Assembly: GCF_007830055.1 (NCBI RefSeq)
Contig: NZ_VLLE01000002.1
Coordinates: 62,001 to 126,000, forward strand
DNA: 64,000 nucleotides
Source: Lacibacter cauensis
GTDB lineage: Bacteria; Bacteroidota; Bacteroidia; Chitinophagales; Chitinophagaceae
Direction: 5' to 3'
Shown one piece after another: positions 17,432 through 26,822 of the stretch (positions are counted from its first letter, which is position 1; each line of letters begins with the position of its first letter). Under the pieces are notes generated by a model that had not been told where the DNA came from, made no database searches, and saw only the letters and a program-made list of their open reading frames with translations. The position numbers and the translations under genes are program-made.

Positions 17432-17470
17432 GTAAAAGCATTCATGTACATGAATGCTTTTACTTTTTTG
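17432..17470 (+). terminator. Intrinsic terminator between the two M57 genes
   Basis: A perfect palindrome with arms GTAAAAGCATTCATGT and its complement (17432-17463), followed by TTTTTT. Confidence 0.92.
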
Positions 17471-17566
17471 TAAGAATGGATGCGTGTATTTACTAAGTGA
17501 AATTAACCTTGCACCTTGAATAAAATTGATTAATTTAACCATCTCTTAAACCTAAACATTTAAAAC

Positions 17567-18367
17567 ATGAGAAAACTATTTTCAATTTTGGCCGTTGCTT
17601 CCTTTGCAACATTGTTTATTGTGGCCTGTTCGAAGTCTGCAAAAGAAGTTCCGCAGGCAGATATTCCGCAGGATGTATTAAACCAGATTGCTGCTCTTGG
17701 TTTTTCATCAGATAATGTGGTAGCCAGTGATGGAGGCTATGTTGTAGAAGGCGATATTTTTCTATCTCCATCAGATCTCACAAATAAGAAAGTAACTAAC
17801 AGCTTGCTTATTGCTAAGGAGGAACAGTACCGTACAACCAATCTTGTAACAGGACTTCCAAGAACAATTACAGTAAGCATCAGCGGCAGAAATATTACAC
17901 AATTATTAATTGATGGTGTTAATGCAGCTGTAGGAAGATACAATGCAGAGAATCTTGGCTTAACATTCCAGTACATAGGTACTAATGGCGGTGGTGATAT
18001 TAATCTGAGCGTAGTTAATACAGGCCAATATATCGCATCAGCAGGTTTCCCAAGTGGAGGCGATCCTTATAACACAATTAAGTATGCACGTACTTATACA
18101 TCTGGTTACAGCCTGAATTTTGTAACAACAGTAATCGCTCATGAAATGGGCCATTGCATTGGCTTCCGTCATACCGATTATATGAATCGTTCTTATAGCT
18201 GTGGTGGATCAGCAGTAAATGAAGGCGATGGTGGTGTTGGTGCAATTCTCATCCCGGGAACACCTTCTACTCCTGATGCCGCTTCATGGATGTTAGCTTG
18301 TCTGAGTGCTACAACAAATCGTCCATTTAATACAAACGATAAAACAGCCTTGAATTATCTCTATTAA
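17567..18367 (+). CDS. Lipoprotein zinc metalloprotease, M57 (HEIGH) family, copy 2
   Basis: A 266-residue paralogue of the preceding gene, with lipobox FIVAC and an identical zinc-site stretch starting at the same residue (192). The C-terminal block around SYSCGGSAVNEG is also conserved. The middle (about 90-165) is diverged. Its 5' leader (CCTAAACATTTA and an ATGAGAAAACT start) copies that of the first gene, so the tandem duplication included the upstream region. Each copy has its own terminator, so they can be expressed separately. Confidence 0.9.
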   Translation: MRKLFSILAVASFATLFIVACSKSAKEVPQADIPQDVLNQIAALGFSSDNVVASDGGYVVEGDIFLSPSDLTNKKVTNSLLIAKEEQYRTTNLVTGLPRTITVSISGRNITQLLIDGVNAAVGRYNAENLGLTFQYIGTNGGGDINLSVVNTGQYIASAGFPSGGDPYNTIKYARTYTSGYSLNFVTTVIAHEMGHCIGFRHTDYMNRSYSCGGSAVNEGDGGVGAILIPGTPSTPDAASWMLACLSATTNRPFNTNDKTALNYLY

Positions 18368-18384
18368 TTAAATAGAAAAGATAA

Positions 18385-18425
18385 AAATTAAAGGCCCCCG
18401 CTGTCCAGCGGGGCTTTTAATTTTA
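18385..18425. terminator. Bidirectional terminator between the M57 gene and pgi
   Basis: A long stem with AAAATTAAA and GCCCCGCTG facing CAGCGGGGC and TTTTAATTTT. It is centred at about 18404 and reaches the pgi stop codon. Confidence 0.85.
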
Positions 18426-20051
18426 TTTACGGAACGCTTTGTATTGATTGATGAGTGCGTTGGTGGATGCGTCATGCGATGTAACCACTGCATCGCTTTC
18501 CAGTTCAGGTAGAATTTTGTTGGCTAATTGTTTGCCCAACTCAACTCCCCATTGGTCGAAGCTGTAAATATTCCAGATCACACCTTGCACAAAAATTTTG
18601 TGCTCATAAAACGCCACCAGTTCGCCTAATGTAAACGGTGTAATTTGTTTTACAAGAATAGAGTTAGTAGGACGGTTGCCTTCAAATACTTTATAAGGGA
18701 TCAACTCTTCTTTTACACCTTCAGCAATCACTTCTTCTTTGCTTTTGCCGTTCATGAGGGCTTCTGTTTGTGCAAAGAAATTACTCATGAGTTTGTTGTG
18801 ATGATCACTCAGCGAATTATGACTGATAGCCGGTGCAATAAAATCGGCAGGAATTAAATGGGTGCCCTGGTGAATCAGCTGGTAAAACGAGTGCTGACCA
18901 TTGGTGCCCGGTTCACCCCAAATGATAGGCCCTGTGCTGTACTCAACTTTATTACCGCTGCGATCAACATACTTACCATTGCTCTCCATATTGCCCTGCT
19001 GGAAGTAAGCCGCAAAGCGGTGCAGATACTGGTCGTAAGGAAGGATGGCTTCACTCTTTGCATCAAAAAAGTTCACATACCATGTGCCGAGCAGTGCCAT
19101 AATCACGGGAATGTTTTTATCGAATGCTGCTGTTTTAAAATGTTCATCAGCTGCATAAGCACCTTTCAGCAACTCTTCAAAGTTGTTGTAGCCGATGGTT
19201 AATGCAATGGATAAGCCAATAGCACTCCACAAGCTGTAACGGCCGCCAACCCAATCCCAGAATTCGAACATGTTGGCTTTGTCAATACCAAACTTCACTA
19301 CTTCTTTTTCGTTGGTAGATAATGCCGCAAAATGTTTGGCCACAAAGGCTTCGTCTTTTGCATGTTCAAGAAACCAACTTCTTGCACTGTGTGCATTCGT
19401 CATGGTTTCCTGCGTGGTAAATGTTTTCGATGCAATCAGGAACAGCGTTTCATCTGCCGTTACTTTCTTCAAGGTTTCTGCAATATGTGTACCGTCTACA
19501 TTACTTACAAAATAGGTTTCAATACCCTCAACCCAATAAGGTTTCAATGCTTCGGTAACCATTACCGGACCAAGATCACTACCACCAATACCGATGTTTA
19601 CAATGTATTTGATCTTCTTACCGGTGTAACCTTTCCATTCGCCACTATGAATACTCGCACAGAAACTTTTCATTTGCGCCAGTACACGTTGTACATCGGG
19701 CATTACATCTTTTCCATCAACCAAAACAGGTTTGCCGGAAAAATTGCGGAGGGCAGTATGCAGCACCGCACGCTTTTCGGTATGATTGATGACATCACCT
19801 CCAAACATTTTTTCAATCGCCTCTTTCACTTTGCACTCATCTGCTAACTGTTGCAGCAGTTGCATGGTTTCTCCGGTAATAATATTCTTGGAGTAATCGA
19901 AGATGATAGCACCTTCTGTTACATTGAATTGTTGAAAACGGTTTGCATCAGCTGCAAACAATTCTTTCATGTGCACCTGTTTCATTTGTGCAGCATGTGC
20001 TGCCAATTGTTGCCAGGCTGTTGTTGTTGTTGGGTTAATCGACGAAAGCAT
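18423..20051 (-). CDS. pgi: Glucose-6-phosphate isomerase
   Basis: Cytosolic enzyme interconverting glucose-6-phosphate and fructose-6-phosphate. At 542 residues it belongs to the long form like E. coli Pgi. The sugar-phosphate-binding segment [11 protein letters not shown], the [13 protein letters not shown] motif, the [11 protein letters not shown] signature and the late [12 protein letters not shown] region are all visible. Catalytic residues lie in these blocks. The gene is on the same strand as ribF upstream, with about 30 bp between them, so the two may form one transcript. Confidence 0.96.
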   Translation of the reverse strand: MLSSINPTTTTAWQQLAAHAAQMKQVHMKELFAADANRFQQFNVTEGAIIFDYSKNIITGETMQLLQQLADECKVKEAIEKMFGGDVINHTEKRAVLHTALRNFSGKPVLVDGKDVMPDVQRVLAQMKSFCASIHSGEWKGYTGKKIKYIVNIGIGGSDLGPVMVTEALKPYWVEGIETYFVSNVDGTHIAETLKKVTADETLFLIASKTFTTQETMTNAHSARSWFLEHAKDEAFVAKHFAALSTNEKEVVKFGIDKANMFEFWDWVGGRYSLWSAIGLSIALTIGYNNFEELLKGAYAADEHFKTAAFDKNIPVIMALLGTWYVNFFDAKSEAILPYDQYLHRFAAYFQQGNMESNGKYVDRSGNKVEYSTGPIIWGEPGTNGQHSFYQLIHQGTHLIPADFIAPAISHNSLSDHHNKLMSNFFAQTEALMNGKSKEEVIAEGVKEELIPYKVFEGNRPTNSILVKQITPFTLGELVAFYEHKIFVQGVIWNIYSFDQWGVELGKQLANKILPELESDAVVTSHDASTNALINQYKAFRK

Positions 20052-20080
20052 GTGGGTTAATTTTATTCAATCAATAAGTA

Positions 20081-21019
20081 TTATTCTGCATCAGCCAGCA
20101 ATTGCAGGCTTTGTTCTTTGTCTTTGTGCAACTGTTCAATCAGTTTATCCAGTCCGTTAAACTTCACTTCATCCCGCAAATGATATTTTACAAACACTTT
20201 TAAATGCCGGTTGTAAATATCTTCTGCAAAATCGAACAGGTTTACTTCGGTTGTTTTTTGTGTGCCGTCAACTGTTGGCCTGGTACCAATGTTCATCATA
20301 CCTTTCAACATGCGTGTATCACCTTCTACCTGTGCAAGCACTGCGTACACACCATTGGCAGGAATCAGTTTGCCCGCATCCTGTATTTGCAAATTAGCAG
20401 TAGGATAGCCCAGCTTGCGACCGAGTTTATTTCCTTCCACCACATATCCTCTGAAGAAATACGTATAGCCCAACAATTGATTTGCTGTTTGTGCATCGCC
20501 TTTGGCAATGGCTTCACGGATCTTGGTGGAGCTTACGGCCACTTCATTCAATACCTGTTTGGGAATTTCTTTTACATCGTATGCAAACTGTTGTCCCATT
20601 TGCTGCAGCAACGCAAAATCACCTTCACGGTTATTACCGAATTTATGATCGTACCCGATAATAATGAGCGATGGGTGAAACAGCTTCACCAAAAAATCCT
20701 GGATGTATTGCTGTGCTGTTTGTGCAGCAAATGCTTTGTCGAACGGAACAACCACAAGGTTATCTAATCCCTGTTGTTTCAACAGTTCAATACGTTCTTC
20801 CAGTGTGGTGAGTTCAGCTATTTCCTGTTCGGGCTTTAGCACTTTGCGGGGATGAGGGTAGAAACTGATGAGCACCGATTCGGCTTCCCGTTCTTTTGCT
20901 TCAGCTATTAACTGCCGGATGATTTGCTGGTGACCAAGATGCACACCATCGAACGTACCGATTGTTAGTACGGTTTTACTGAAAACCGGTAACTGCTGCA
21001 AACTTCTGTAAACCTTCAT
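20081..21019 (-). CDS. ribF: Bifunctional riboflavin kinase / FAD synthetase
   Basis: Converts riboflavin to FMN and FMN to FAD. The ATG at 21019 gives 312 residues, the usual RibF length; the open frame extends 8 codons further without support. The N-terminal adenylyltransferase part starts with TIGTFDGVHLGHQQI. The C-terminal kinase part contains LGYPTANLQ and the NIGTRPTVDG segment. It is divergent from purM, whose start codon is 71 bp away, and upstream of pgi. Confidence 0.95.
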   Translation of the reverse strand: MKVYRSLQQLPVFSKTVLTIGTFDGVHLGHQQIIRQLIAEAKEREAESVLISFYPHPRKVLKPEQEIAELTTLEERIELLKQQGLDNLVVVPFDKAFAAQTAQQYIQDFLVKLFHPSLIIIGYDHKFGNNREGDFALLQQMGQQFAYDVKEIPKQVLNEVAVSSTKIREAIAKGDAQTANQLLGYTYFFRGYVVEGNKLGRKLGYPTANLQIQDAGKLIPANGVYAVLAQVEGDTRMLKGMMNIGTRPTVDGTQKTTEVNLFDFAEDIYNRHLKVFVKYHLRDEVKFNGLDKLIEQLHKDKEQSLQLLADAE

Positions 21020-21031
21020 AATTTGAAGGCA

Positions 21032-21039
21032 CAAAAGTA
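21032..21039 (-). promoter_or_regulatory. Putative -7 element of ribF
   Basis: The minus strand reads TACTTTTG, matching TAnnTTTG, and its end lies 12 bases before the ribF start. Confidence 0.45.
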
Positions 21040-21054
21040 ACACATTTGATGTGT
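21040..21054. promoter_or_regulatory. Palindrome between ribF and purM promoters
   Basis: ACACAT-TTG-ATGTGT is a perfect 6-bp dyad placed between the two divergent -7 elements. It has operator geometry, but no regulator is known. Confidence 0.3.
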
Positions 21055-21062
21055 GGAAGTGT

Positions 21063-21070
21063 TAGTTTTG
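21063..21070 (+). promoter_or_regulatory. Putative -7 element of purM
   Basis: TAGTTTTG matches TAnnTTTG, 20 bases before the chosen purM ATG at 21091. Confidence 0.4.
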
Positions 21071-21090
21071 CGGCTCATAATCGTCGGTAC

Positions 21091-22263
21091 ATGTCATTAT
21101 ACAACAAACGGGGCGTTTCAGCGCAAAAGGAAGAAGTACACAAGGCAGTAGAACATCTCGATCAGGGTTTGTACCCCAATGCGTTTTGCAAGCTCTATCC
21201 CGATTACCTGGGTGGCGATGCCGATTGGGTGAATGTTACGCATGCCGATGGTGCCGGTACAAAAAGTATTCTGGCTTACTTGTATTGGAAAGAAACGGGT
21301 AATGCATCGGTGTGGAAAGGCATTGCACAGGATGCAATTGTTATGAACCTCGACGACCTGCTTTGTGTTGGTATCTATGATAATATTTTATTCTCTTCTA
21401 CAGTTGACCGGAACAAAACACTCATTCCGGGTGAAGTGCTGGAGCAGGTGATCAATGGCTCGGCTGAGTTATTTGCACAATTGAAAGAATATGGCGTGAA
21501 CATTCATTATCTCGGTGGCGAAACAGCTGATGTAGGTGATGTGGTGCGCACCATTGCAGTGAACGGCACAATGACGGCTCGTTGGCCGAAGAGCAAAGTG
21601 ATCAGTAACGATAAAATAAAAGCCGGTGATGTAATTGTTGGCTTAGCCGGTTTTGGTCAGGCGAATTACGAAACATCGTACAACAGTGGTTTGGGCAGTA
21701 ACGGATTAACAAGTGCACGACACGATGTGCTGGAGAAATATTATGCGCATCACTTTCCTGAAACATTCGAATCGAAGCTGAGCGATGACGTTGTGTACAT
21801 TGGTAAACATCGTCTGGCCGATGAAGTACAATTGCCGAATGGTGAAACTTCATTGATTGGTCGTTTGTTGTTATCGCCCACCAGAACCTTTGCGCCGGTG
21901 CTGAAAGAAATTCTGCAAAACCATTTTGATGCAGTCCATGGTTTGATCCATTGCAGTGGCGGTGGACAAACCAAGTGTATGAAATATTTACCGGGGCCAA
22001 TGAAGATTGTAAAAGACAATCTCTTTACTCCGCCAATCATTTTTGATCTGATACAGGAAGCGTCCGGTGCTGATGCCCGGGAGATGTACCAGGTGTTTAA
22101 CATGGGTACAAGATTAGAGATTTATACCAATGAAAAAGATGCTGATACATTGATCAACATCTCAAACTCGTTTGGTGTAGATGCACAAGTGATCGGCAGG
22201 GTAGAAGCGAGCGAAAAGAAAGAGTTAATTATCCGCCATGCAGGAGGTGAACTCGAATTTTAA
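21091..22263 (+). CDS. purM: Phosphoribosylformylglycinamidine cyclo-ligase (AIR synthetase)
   Basis: ATP-dependent enzyme of purine synthesis that closes FGAM to AIR. The ATG at 21091 gives 390 residues, the longer form found in Bacteroidota. VTHADGAGTKSILAY, AQDAIVMNLDDLLCVG and HYLGGETADVGDVVRT correspond to the conserved substrate and ATP-binding blocks. IHCSGGGQTKCMKYLP and QVFNMGTRLEIY lie in the C-terminal domain. An upstream extension to 21046 would run through the promoter and is rejected. It is followed by an ftsE-like gene 35 bp downstream. Confidence 0.94.
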   Translation: MSLYNKRGVSAQKEEVHKAVEHLDQGLYPNAFCKLYPDYLGGDADWVNVTHADGAGTKSILAYLYWKETGNASVWKGIAQDAIVMNLDDLLCVGIYDNILFSSTVDRNKTLIPGEVLEQVINGSAELFAQLKEYGVNIHYLGGETADVGDVVRTIAVNGTMTARWPKSKVISNDKIKAGDVIVGLAGFGQANYETSYNSGLGSNGLTSARHDVLEKYYAHHFPETFESKLSDDVVYIGKHRLADEVQLPNGETSLIGRLLLSPTRTFAPVLKEILQNHFDAVHGLIHCSGGGQTKCMKYLPGPMKIVKDNLFTPPIIFDLIQEASGADAREMYQVFNMGTRLEIYTNEKDADTLINISNSFGVDAQVIGRVEASEKKELIIRHAGGELEF

Positions 22264-22298
22264 TTTTATTTTCAACTTTAACTCAAAAGAATTTAAAA

Positions 22299-22985
22299 AT
22301 GCTCCCGATTGTAGAAATAAAGAACGCCAATATTTACCAGAGTGGAAATCTTATTCTCAGCAATGTAAACCTCACGGTCAACCAGGGCGAGTTTGTGTAC
22401 CTCGTTGGTAAAACGGGTACCGGTAAATCATCGTTACTGAAAACATTATACGGAGAATTGCCTTTGACCGAAGGTGACGCTATTGTGGCCGGTTTTAATC
22501 TGCGGGAGATGGATTGGAAGAAAGTGCCGTTCCTGCGCCGAAGCCTCGGTGTGGTGTTCCAGGATTTTCAATTGCTCACCGATCGCAACGTGCACGAGAA
22601 TTTGAAGTTTGTATTGAAAGCAACCGGCTGGAAAGATGAGAATCTGATGGAAGAAAAGATCAACGATGTGCTGGACAAAGTAGGTTTGAAATCGAAAGGA
22701 TTTAAAATGACCTTTGAAATGAGCGGCGGCGAACAGCAACGTGTAGACATTGCACGTGCACTCCTCAACTCGCCTAAATTAATACTGGCTGATGAGCCTA
22801 CGGGTAACCTCGACCCTGAAACAAGCGATGAAATCATGAACCTGTTGTTCCAGGTTGCACGTGATTATAACACGGCCGTTGTAATGGCCACACATGATTT
22901 TATGGTGATTAAAAAATATCCTGCACGAATGGTAAAGACCGAAGGCGGCAAAGTGTGGGATAATGCTACTGTAGAGCACGCATAA
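22299..22985 (+). CDS. ftsE: FtsE-like ABC transporter ATP-binding protein
   Basis: A 228-residue ABC ATPase. Walker A is GKTGTGKSS (37-45), the Q-loop is in VVFQDFQLL, the signature is MSGGEQQR, Walker B is [12 protein letters not shown], and the switch His is in MATHD. The sequence style matches FtsE, which pairs with FtsX to control cell-wall hydrolases at division. No ftsX neighbour is present; in Bacteroidota ftsE and ftsX are often apart. Its last 20 bp overlap the end of a convergent glycosyltransferase gene. Confidence 0.88.
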   Translation: MLPIVEIKNANIYQSGNLILSNVNLTVNQGEFVYLVGKTGTGKSSLLKTLYGELPLTEGDAIVAGFNLREMDWKKVPFLRRSLGVVFQDFQLLTDRNVHENLKFVLKATGWKDENLMEEKINDVLDKVGLKSKGFKMTFEMSGGEQQRVDIARALLNSPKLILADEPTGNLDPETSDEIMNLLFQVARDYNTAVVMATHDFMVIKKYPARMVKTEGGKVWDNATVEHA

Positions 22986-24084
22986 GCTGCTCTGCATTTT
23001 TTCGGTTATTAAAGTTGTTTTGCAGTAAGCCTTCTCTTATCTGCACATCATCGTCGGTGAACTCTTTATGAAAGAGCCGGAAGATCTGGTATTTCATTTC
23101 AGTTGGGTTATTAGCCAGCTGACAAGCTTGCTCAACACCAGTTCCTTCAATCATTTCGCTGTTGGCAATTACATGGCGGCCTTTAAATAGCGCATTCAAC
23201 AGTTTCAATTTAATACCCGATTGCATCATTGCCGGCAACACATGTACCTGTGCTTTCTGCATCAGGTCGTTCAGTTCGGTTTCACCTGGGTTTGCAACAA
23301 TACAGGTATGCTGGTGTTTATGCGCCAGTTCAACTAAACGGTCCGGTGGATTTTTGCCTGCAACTACAAAAGGAATATCCAACTCGTTAAAAACTTTTTC
23401 CAGTAACCATGTCGCTGTTTTTTCATTTTCGGCTACCGATAAATTTCCGTGGTATAAAACAAAGTTTCCTTTTCCAGTTTTAGATGTAACAAGCGTATTT
23501 GGAATAAATGCAGGCAGATAACTGCTGTTATCGGCTTTAAACAGTTTTTGATACGCCGTACAATCGTTCTGCGATATGGAAAGAATGCGGTAGTTTTTCA
23601 ATGTTGCTTCGTATCGTTTCAATAACCTGCTTTCGTGTTGCATGTACGCTTTACGCACCAGCGAAGTTTCCCACTTGCCTAATTGTTTGTAGTATTCAAA
23701 CTCGGTATTGTGCAATCGGATGGCGATATTCTTTTTTGTTACAGCACCATTGGTAAGTCCATAGGTACAATGAACTCCTTCGAACAATACAGGATATGCA
23801 TCAGCATTTAAGCGTTTCCACAATTGCTCGTCGTTTCGGGAAGCAACAATGTAGGGCAGTTGCAGTGAAAAGCCTTTATGTCCTTCCTGTCGTGGGTAAT
23901 AATGTACTTCTGCACAATATTTTTCCAGTTCGGGTTGTTGGCCACGGCCGTATTCAAAACAATGCAGGTGCACATGAACACCCAGATCATGCAATGCTTT
24001 TACTTTATAAAAAACATCAACCACACCTCCGTAATCGGCGGGGTAGGGAACATCAAACGAAACAATATGTAAATGATCAGCCAA
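22966..24084 (-). CDS. Glycosyltransferase (GT-B type)
   Basis: A 372-residue cytosolic or membrane-associated glycosyltransferase. The N-terminus (LHIVSFDVPYPADYGGVVDVFYKVKALHDLG) matches the acceptor-side Rossmann fold with the typical glycine-rich turn. The C-terminal half shows FVLYHGNLSVAENEKTATWLL and later VLPAMMQSGIKLKLLNALFKG, a degenerate donor-binding motif of GT4-like enzymes. It starts inside the end of the upstream glycosyltransferase gene (8-bp overlap), so the two are translationally linked. Substrates are unknown; a surface polysaccharide role is inference. Confidence 0.82.
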   Translation of the reverse strand: MADHLHIVSFDVPYPADYGGVVDVFYKVKALHDLGVHVHLHCFEYGRGQQPELEKYCAEVHYYPRQEGHKGFSLQLPYIVASRNDEQLWKRLNADAYPVLFEGVHCTYGLTNGAVTKKNIAIRLHNTEFEYYKQLGKWETSLVRKAYMQHESRLLKRYEATLKNYRILSISQNDCTAYQKLFKADNSSYLPAFIPNTLVTSKTGKGNFVLYHGNLSVAENEKTATWLLEKVFNELDIPFVVAGKNPPDRLVELAHKHQHTCIVANPGETELNDLMQKAQVHVLPAMMQSGIKLKLLNALFKGRHVIANSEMIEGTGVEQACQLANNPTEMKYQIFRLFHKEFTDDDVQIREGLLQNNFNNRKNAEQLMRALQ

Positions 24085-25177
24085 GGAGTTGTTGATAAAA
24101 GTGAATTAATCGTTTTTCTTCTTCCTGCCAGTTTAAAACGGCTGCAGCCTGCTGGCAGTTTGCTTTCAGCCGGTTATATAAAACAGGGTCGGACAATAAT
24201 TTGTTCAAACCATTTGCAATAGACGCTTCGCTTGTATCCGGTATCAGTAACGCAATTTCAAATTGATTGTTGATGTTCCGGTAAGCTGGATAATCAACGC
24301 ACAACTGCGGAATGCCTGCCTGGATATAATCGAAAAAACGGTTTGCCAGCGAAAGGTAGTTACTCAGGCCATTGTTTTCAAATAAAGTAATACCGGCATA
24401 AGCTGTAGCAGTGATCTCTTTCAGTTCAGTCGGGTTTAATTTGCCCTTCAGCTCAACTTTATTTTGCAGCTGATTGCTGTTGATGAGTGCTTTTGTCTGC
24501 TCCAGAAAATTACCATCGCCATAAATTTGCAGTGGAGCGTCCACCTTTTTCATAGCGGGAATCAAGGTTTCAAAACTGCGGCCTTCGTTTACGGCGCCTT
24601 GATAGAGGAGGAAGGTTTCTGGTTCATTGGAATTTGGATTTTGGAATTTGGATTTTTTGAGAAACGGAACATTCCGCACTACTTCATACTGCACGCCGTA
24701 CATTTTTTCAAACTCTTCGGCAATGGGTTGGCAAACGGTATAACCATGTTTGAATTTTGGTACAGTAAACCGTTCAATCCATTTCCACATGCGATAACGG
24801 GAAGGACGGGTAACAATCTCCTTCATCTCACAAAACAACTCATGTGCATCGTATACACGTTTGCTGCCTTTTAGTGTTGATGCGAAGTAACAAGGTAAGA
24901 TGGTATCAAGATCGATGGAACAAATGCAATCTGCCTTTTGAAATAATAACCAGATAAATAAACGCAGGTTATACTCTGCATAAAACAAAGGCCCTTTGGT
25001 AAACCAGCAATACAATCGTTTTTGAAGAAAGGGATGATGTTGTAGTGGGGCTGACTGTGTTAGCGTTCTTCCAACCAATGTAACAGTATAACCTTGTTGT
25101 GCAAGCGTAGTACAGATACGGATCATGCGTTGATCGTAGGTGAGGTCGTTGGTAACTGTACAGATAATGCTTGCCAA
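24077..25177 (-). CDS. Glycosyltransferase (GT4-like) with a small in-frame repeat insertion
   Basis: A 366-residue GT-B enzyme. The N-terminus SIICTVTNDLTYDQRMIRIC and the segment VYDAHELFCEM are typical of Bacteroidota GT4-like proteins. The donor domain shows LLYQGAVNEGRSFETLI, QIYGDGNFLEQ and later SLANRFFDYIQAGIPQLC. Residues about 174-183 (around KFQNPNSN) are encoded by four heptamers GGAATTT/GGATTTT, at the linker between the two domains. It overlaps the next glycosyltransferase by 8 bp. The real substrate is unknown. Confidence 0.85.
   Translation of the reverse strand: MASIICTVTNDLTYDQRMIRICTTLAQQGYTVTLVGRTLTQSAPLQHHPFLQKRLYCWFTKGPLFYAEYNLRLFIWLLFQKADCICSIDLDTILPCYFASTLKGSKRVYDAHELFCEMKEIVTRPSRYRMWKWIERFTVPKFKHGYTVCQPIAEEFEKMYGVQYEVVRNVPFLKKSKFQNPNSNEPETFLLYQGAVNEGRSFETLIPAMKKVDAPLQIYGDGNFLEQTKALINSNQLQNKVELKGKLNPTELKEITATAYAGITLFENNGLSNYLSLANRFFDYIQAGIPQLCVDYPAYRNINNQFEIALLIPDTSEASIANGLNKLLSDPVLYNRLKANCQQAAAVLNWQEEEKRLIHFYQQLLG
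24629..24656. repeat. 7-bp-period array inside a glycosyltransferase gene
   Basis: Units GGAATTT and GGATTTT alternate twice (four units, exact phase). It is read on the minus strand as part of the coding frame. Confidence 0.85.
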
Positions 25178-25219
25178 AGGAATAATTGGTTTTGGGCAAA
25201 TGTAAAAATTACAAATGAA

Positions 25220-25777
25220 TCATTGCTGCTCTTTTGCACCCAGCCAGATACCAAATGTAATATCTGCAATAAGTGAAAACTTCTTGTTGGCGATCGGATT
25301 ATATAAACTTGGACCAATGTTGCAATCAAGGCTCAGACGATTCCGGAAGTTACGTTGTATGCCCCATACAACACCGCCATCAACAGTATGTGCAGGCATG
25401 CTGTAGCTGTAATTACCATCGCTGCCATAATGGTAATACCTGTTGCTGTATGCATACTTTACAAGCAGTGAAAGATAGTTGGCAGAGTTCAACGCTGTTC
25501 GTTTGTTGTTGCGGTCACGCAGGTTCATATTGTAATAATACCGGAAATGCGCAGCTGCCAGGGTACTTGGGGCAAACTCAAATTTATTCCCGAAAAAGTC
25601 AGATGAAGAGTAAGACCAGTTAACGGTCAAAGCTGCCCGTCCTTTAACGGTGAAATGGTTGGATATAGGCTGTTCGTATCCGATACCGGGCGAAACAAAT
25701 GAAATAGTTGCAACTTCTTGTGTTGTTGCAACGACTGTATGCAACAGCACAACAGCGGGTATGATGATCAGGCGCAT
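25220..25777 (-). CDS. Exported protein of unknown function, probably a small outer-membrane barrel
   Basis: A 185-residue protein with an N-terminal signal (MRLIIIPAVVLLHTVVATTQ). The mature part alternates hydrophobic and polar residues and is rich in Tyr/Asn/Ser, as in eight-stranded barrels (SPGIGYEQPISNHFTVKGRA, VDGGVVWGIQRNFRNRLSLD, near-terminal ADITFGIWLG). It stands alone upstream of the two glycosyltransferase genes on the same strand. No named family can be assigned with certainty. Confidence 0.7.
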   Translation of the reverse strand: MRLIIIPAVVLLHTVVATTQEVATISFVSPGIGYEQPISNHFTVKGRAALTVNWSYSSSDFFGNKFEFAPSTLAAAHFRYYYNMNLRDRNNKRTALNSANYLSLLVKYAYSNRYYHYGSDGNYSYSMPAHTVDGGVVWGIQRNFRNRLSLDCNIGPSLYNPIANKKFSLIADITFGIWLGAKEQQ

Positions 25778-25837
25778 TTTTGATAAGGTTTAGAACAAAG
25801 ATTATGATACTTTATTATTAAACGATAACTTGAGAGT

Positions 25838-26299
25838 ATGAATACAATTGAAACGTTTTATGCGGCTTTTAATAAGGGCGATTGGCAAACAATGGCCGAT
25901 TGCTATCATCCTGAAGCTGAATTTACCGATGAGGTTTTTGTTGGATTGAAAGGTCGTGAAGTGCCGGCCATGTGGCGCATGTTGATCGAAAGGGGAGGCG
26001 GCGATATGGATGTTACCTTCAGCCATGTGCAGGAAACAGCCGAAAAGGGTAGTGCCGACTGGGTGGCGGTGTACCTGTTTTCGGCAACCGGGCGCCGGGT
26101 TATTAACCGCATTCATGCAGAGTTTGAACTGAAAGACGGGAAAATTTACCGACACCGGGATCGGTTTGATCTGCACAAATGGGCAGCTCAAGCCATGGGT
26201 TTCAAGGGAAAACTGCTGGGCAGCACCGGTTTTTTCCGGAAAAAACTGCAGAAAACTGCCCGGGCGGGGCTCGATCGTTATCTTAGCCGGAATATTTAA
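25838..26299 (+). CDS. NTF2-like / SnoaL-type protein
   Basis: A 153-residue protein beginning MNTIETFYAAFNKGDWQTMADCYHPEAEFTDEVF when read through, the typical first helix and strand of the cone-shaped NTF2-like fold. The end of the fold is marked by GKIYRHRDRFDLHKWAAQA. A basic tail (FFRKKLQKTARAGLDRY) follows. These proteins can be enzymes or small-ligand binders, and no activity can be deduced here. It is monocistronic, just upstream of the rpsO promoter. Confidence 0.85.
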   Translation: MNTIETFYAAFNKGDWQTMADCYHPEAEFTDEVFVGLKGREVPAMWRMLIERGGGDMDVTFSHVQETAEKGSADWVAVYLFSATGRRVINRIHAEFELKDGKIYRHRDRFDLHKWAAQAMGFKGKLLGSTGFFRKKLQKTARAGLDRYLSRNI

Positions 26300-26333
26300 T
26301 ACCACAAACGCTGCTTTTTTTAACTATTTCCCC

Positions 26334-26341
26334 TACCTTTG
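26334..26341 (+). promoter_or_regulatory. Putative -7 element of rpsO
   Basis: TACCTTTG matches TAnnTTTG and would give a leader of about 45 nt before the rpsO ATG. The T-rich segment 22 bases upstream is only a weak -33 match. Confidence 0.5.
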
Positions 26342-26390
26342 CCGCCAATTTACAGATGTACTATTTGGATGTCAATTAAAAAAATCTGAG

Positions 26391-26663
26391 ATGTCAGCAA
26401 TTACAAAAGAAAAAAAAGCAAGCATTTTCGCCAACTTCGGTGGCGCTGAAACAAACACTGGTTCTATTGAAGGTCAGATCGCTCTGTTAACTGAGCGTAT
26501 CAATCACATTTCTGCTCACCAAAAAGCAAACAAGAAAGACTTTTCAACGAATCGTGGTCTGATGCAGTTGGTAGGTAAGCGTAAGCGTTTACTCAGCTAC
26601 CTGAGCAAGCACAACCTGCAAGGTTACCGTGCATTAATTGAGAAACTCGGTCTCCGTAAATAA
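26391..26663 (+). CDS. rpsO: 30S ribosomal protein S15
   Basis: A 90-residue primary 16S rRNA-binding protein. Conserved S15 features are GSIEGQIALLTERINHISAH, the Lys-rich KANKKDF and RGLMQLVGKRKRLLSYL. The ATG at 26391 is chosen; the frame is open further upstream only by chance. It is followed by pnp, the ancient rpsO-pnp order, with a hairpin between the two that could partly terminate or be an RNase processing site. Confidence 0.97.
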   Translation: MSAITKEKKASIFANFGGAETNTGSIEGQIALLTERINHISAHQKANKKDFSTNRGLMQLVGKRKRLLSYLSKHNLQGYRALIEKLGLRK

Positions 26664-26688
26664 TCTACGGTCATGTAATAAATCATTA

Positions 26689-26722
26689 TTCCCAACACGT
26701 TTTTTTGCGGTTGGGAATTTTG
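26689..26722 (+). terminator. Hairpin between rpsO and pnp
   Basis: TTCCCAAC and GTTGGGAA arms around a T-rich 13-nt loop, followed by TTTTG. It may be a weak terminator or processing hairpin, since pnp lies 100 bp downstream. Confidence 0.6.
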
Positions 26723-26822
26723 CTTTTCTTAAAGGTTTCTCCTTTCACTTCATTTTTCACAGAATTGCCTGTAAGGCCTCCATCCCGCCTGCCTTGCTTG
26801 CCAATTCAAAAACAAGATTTGT

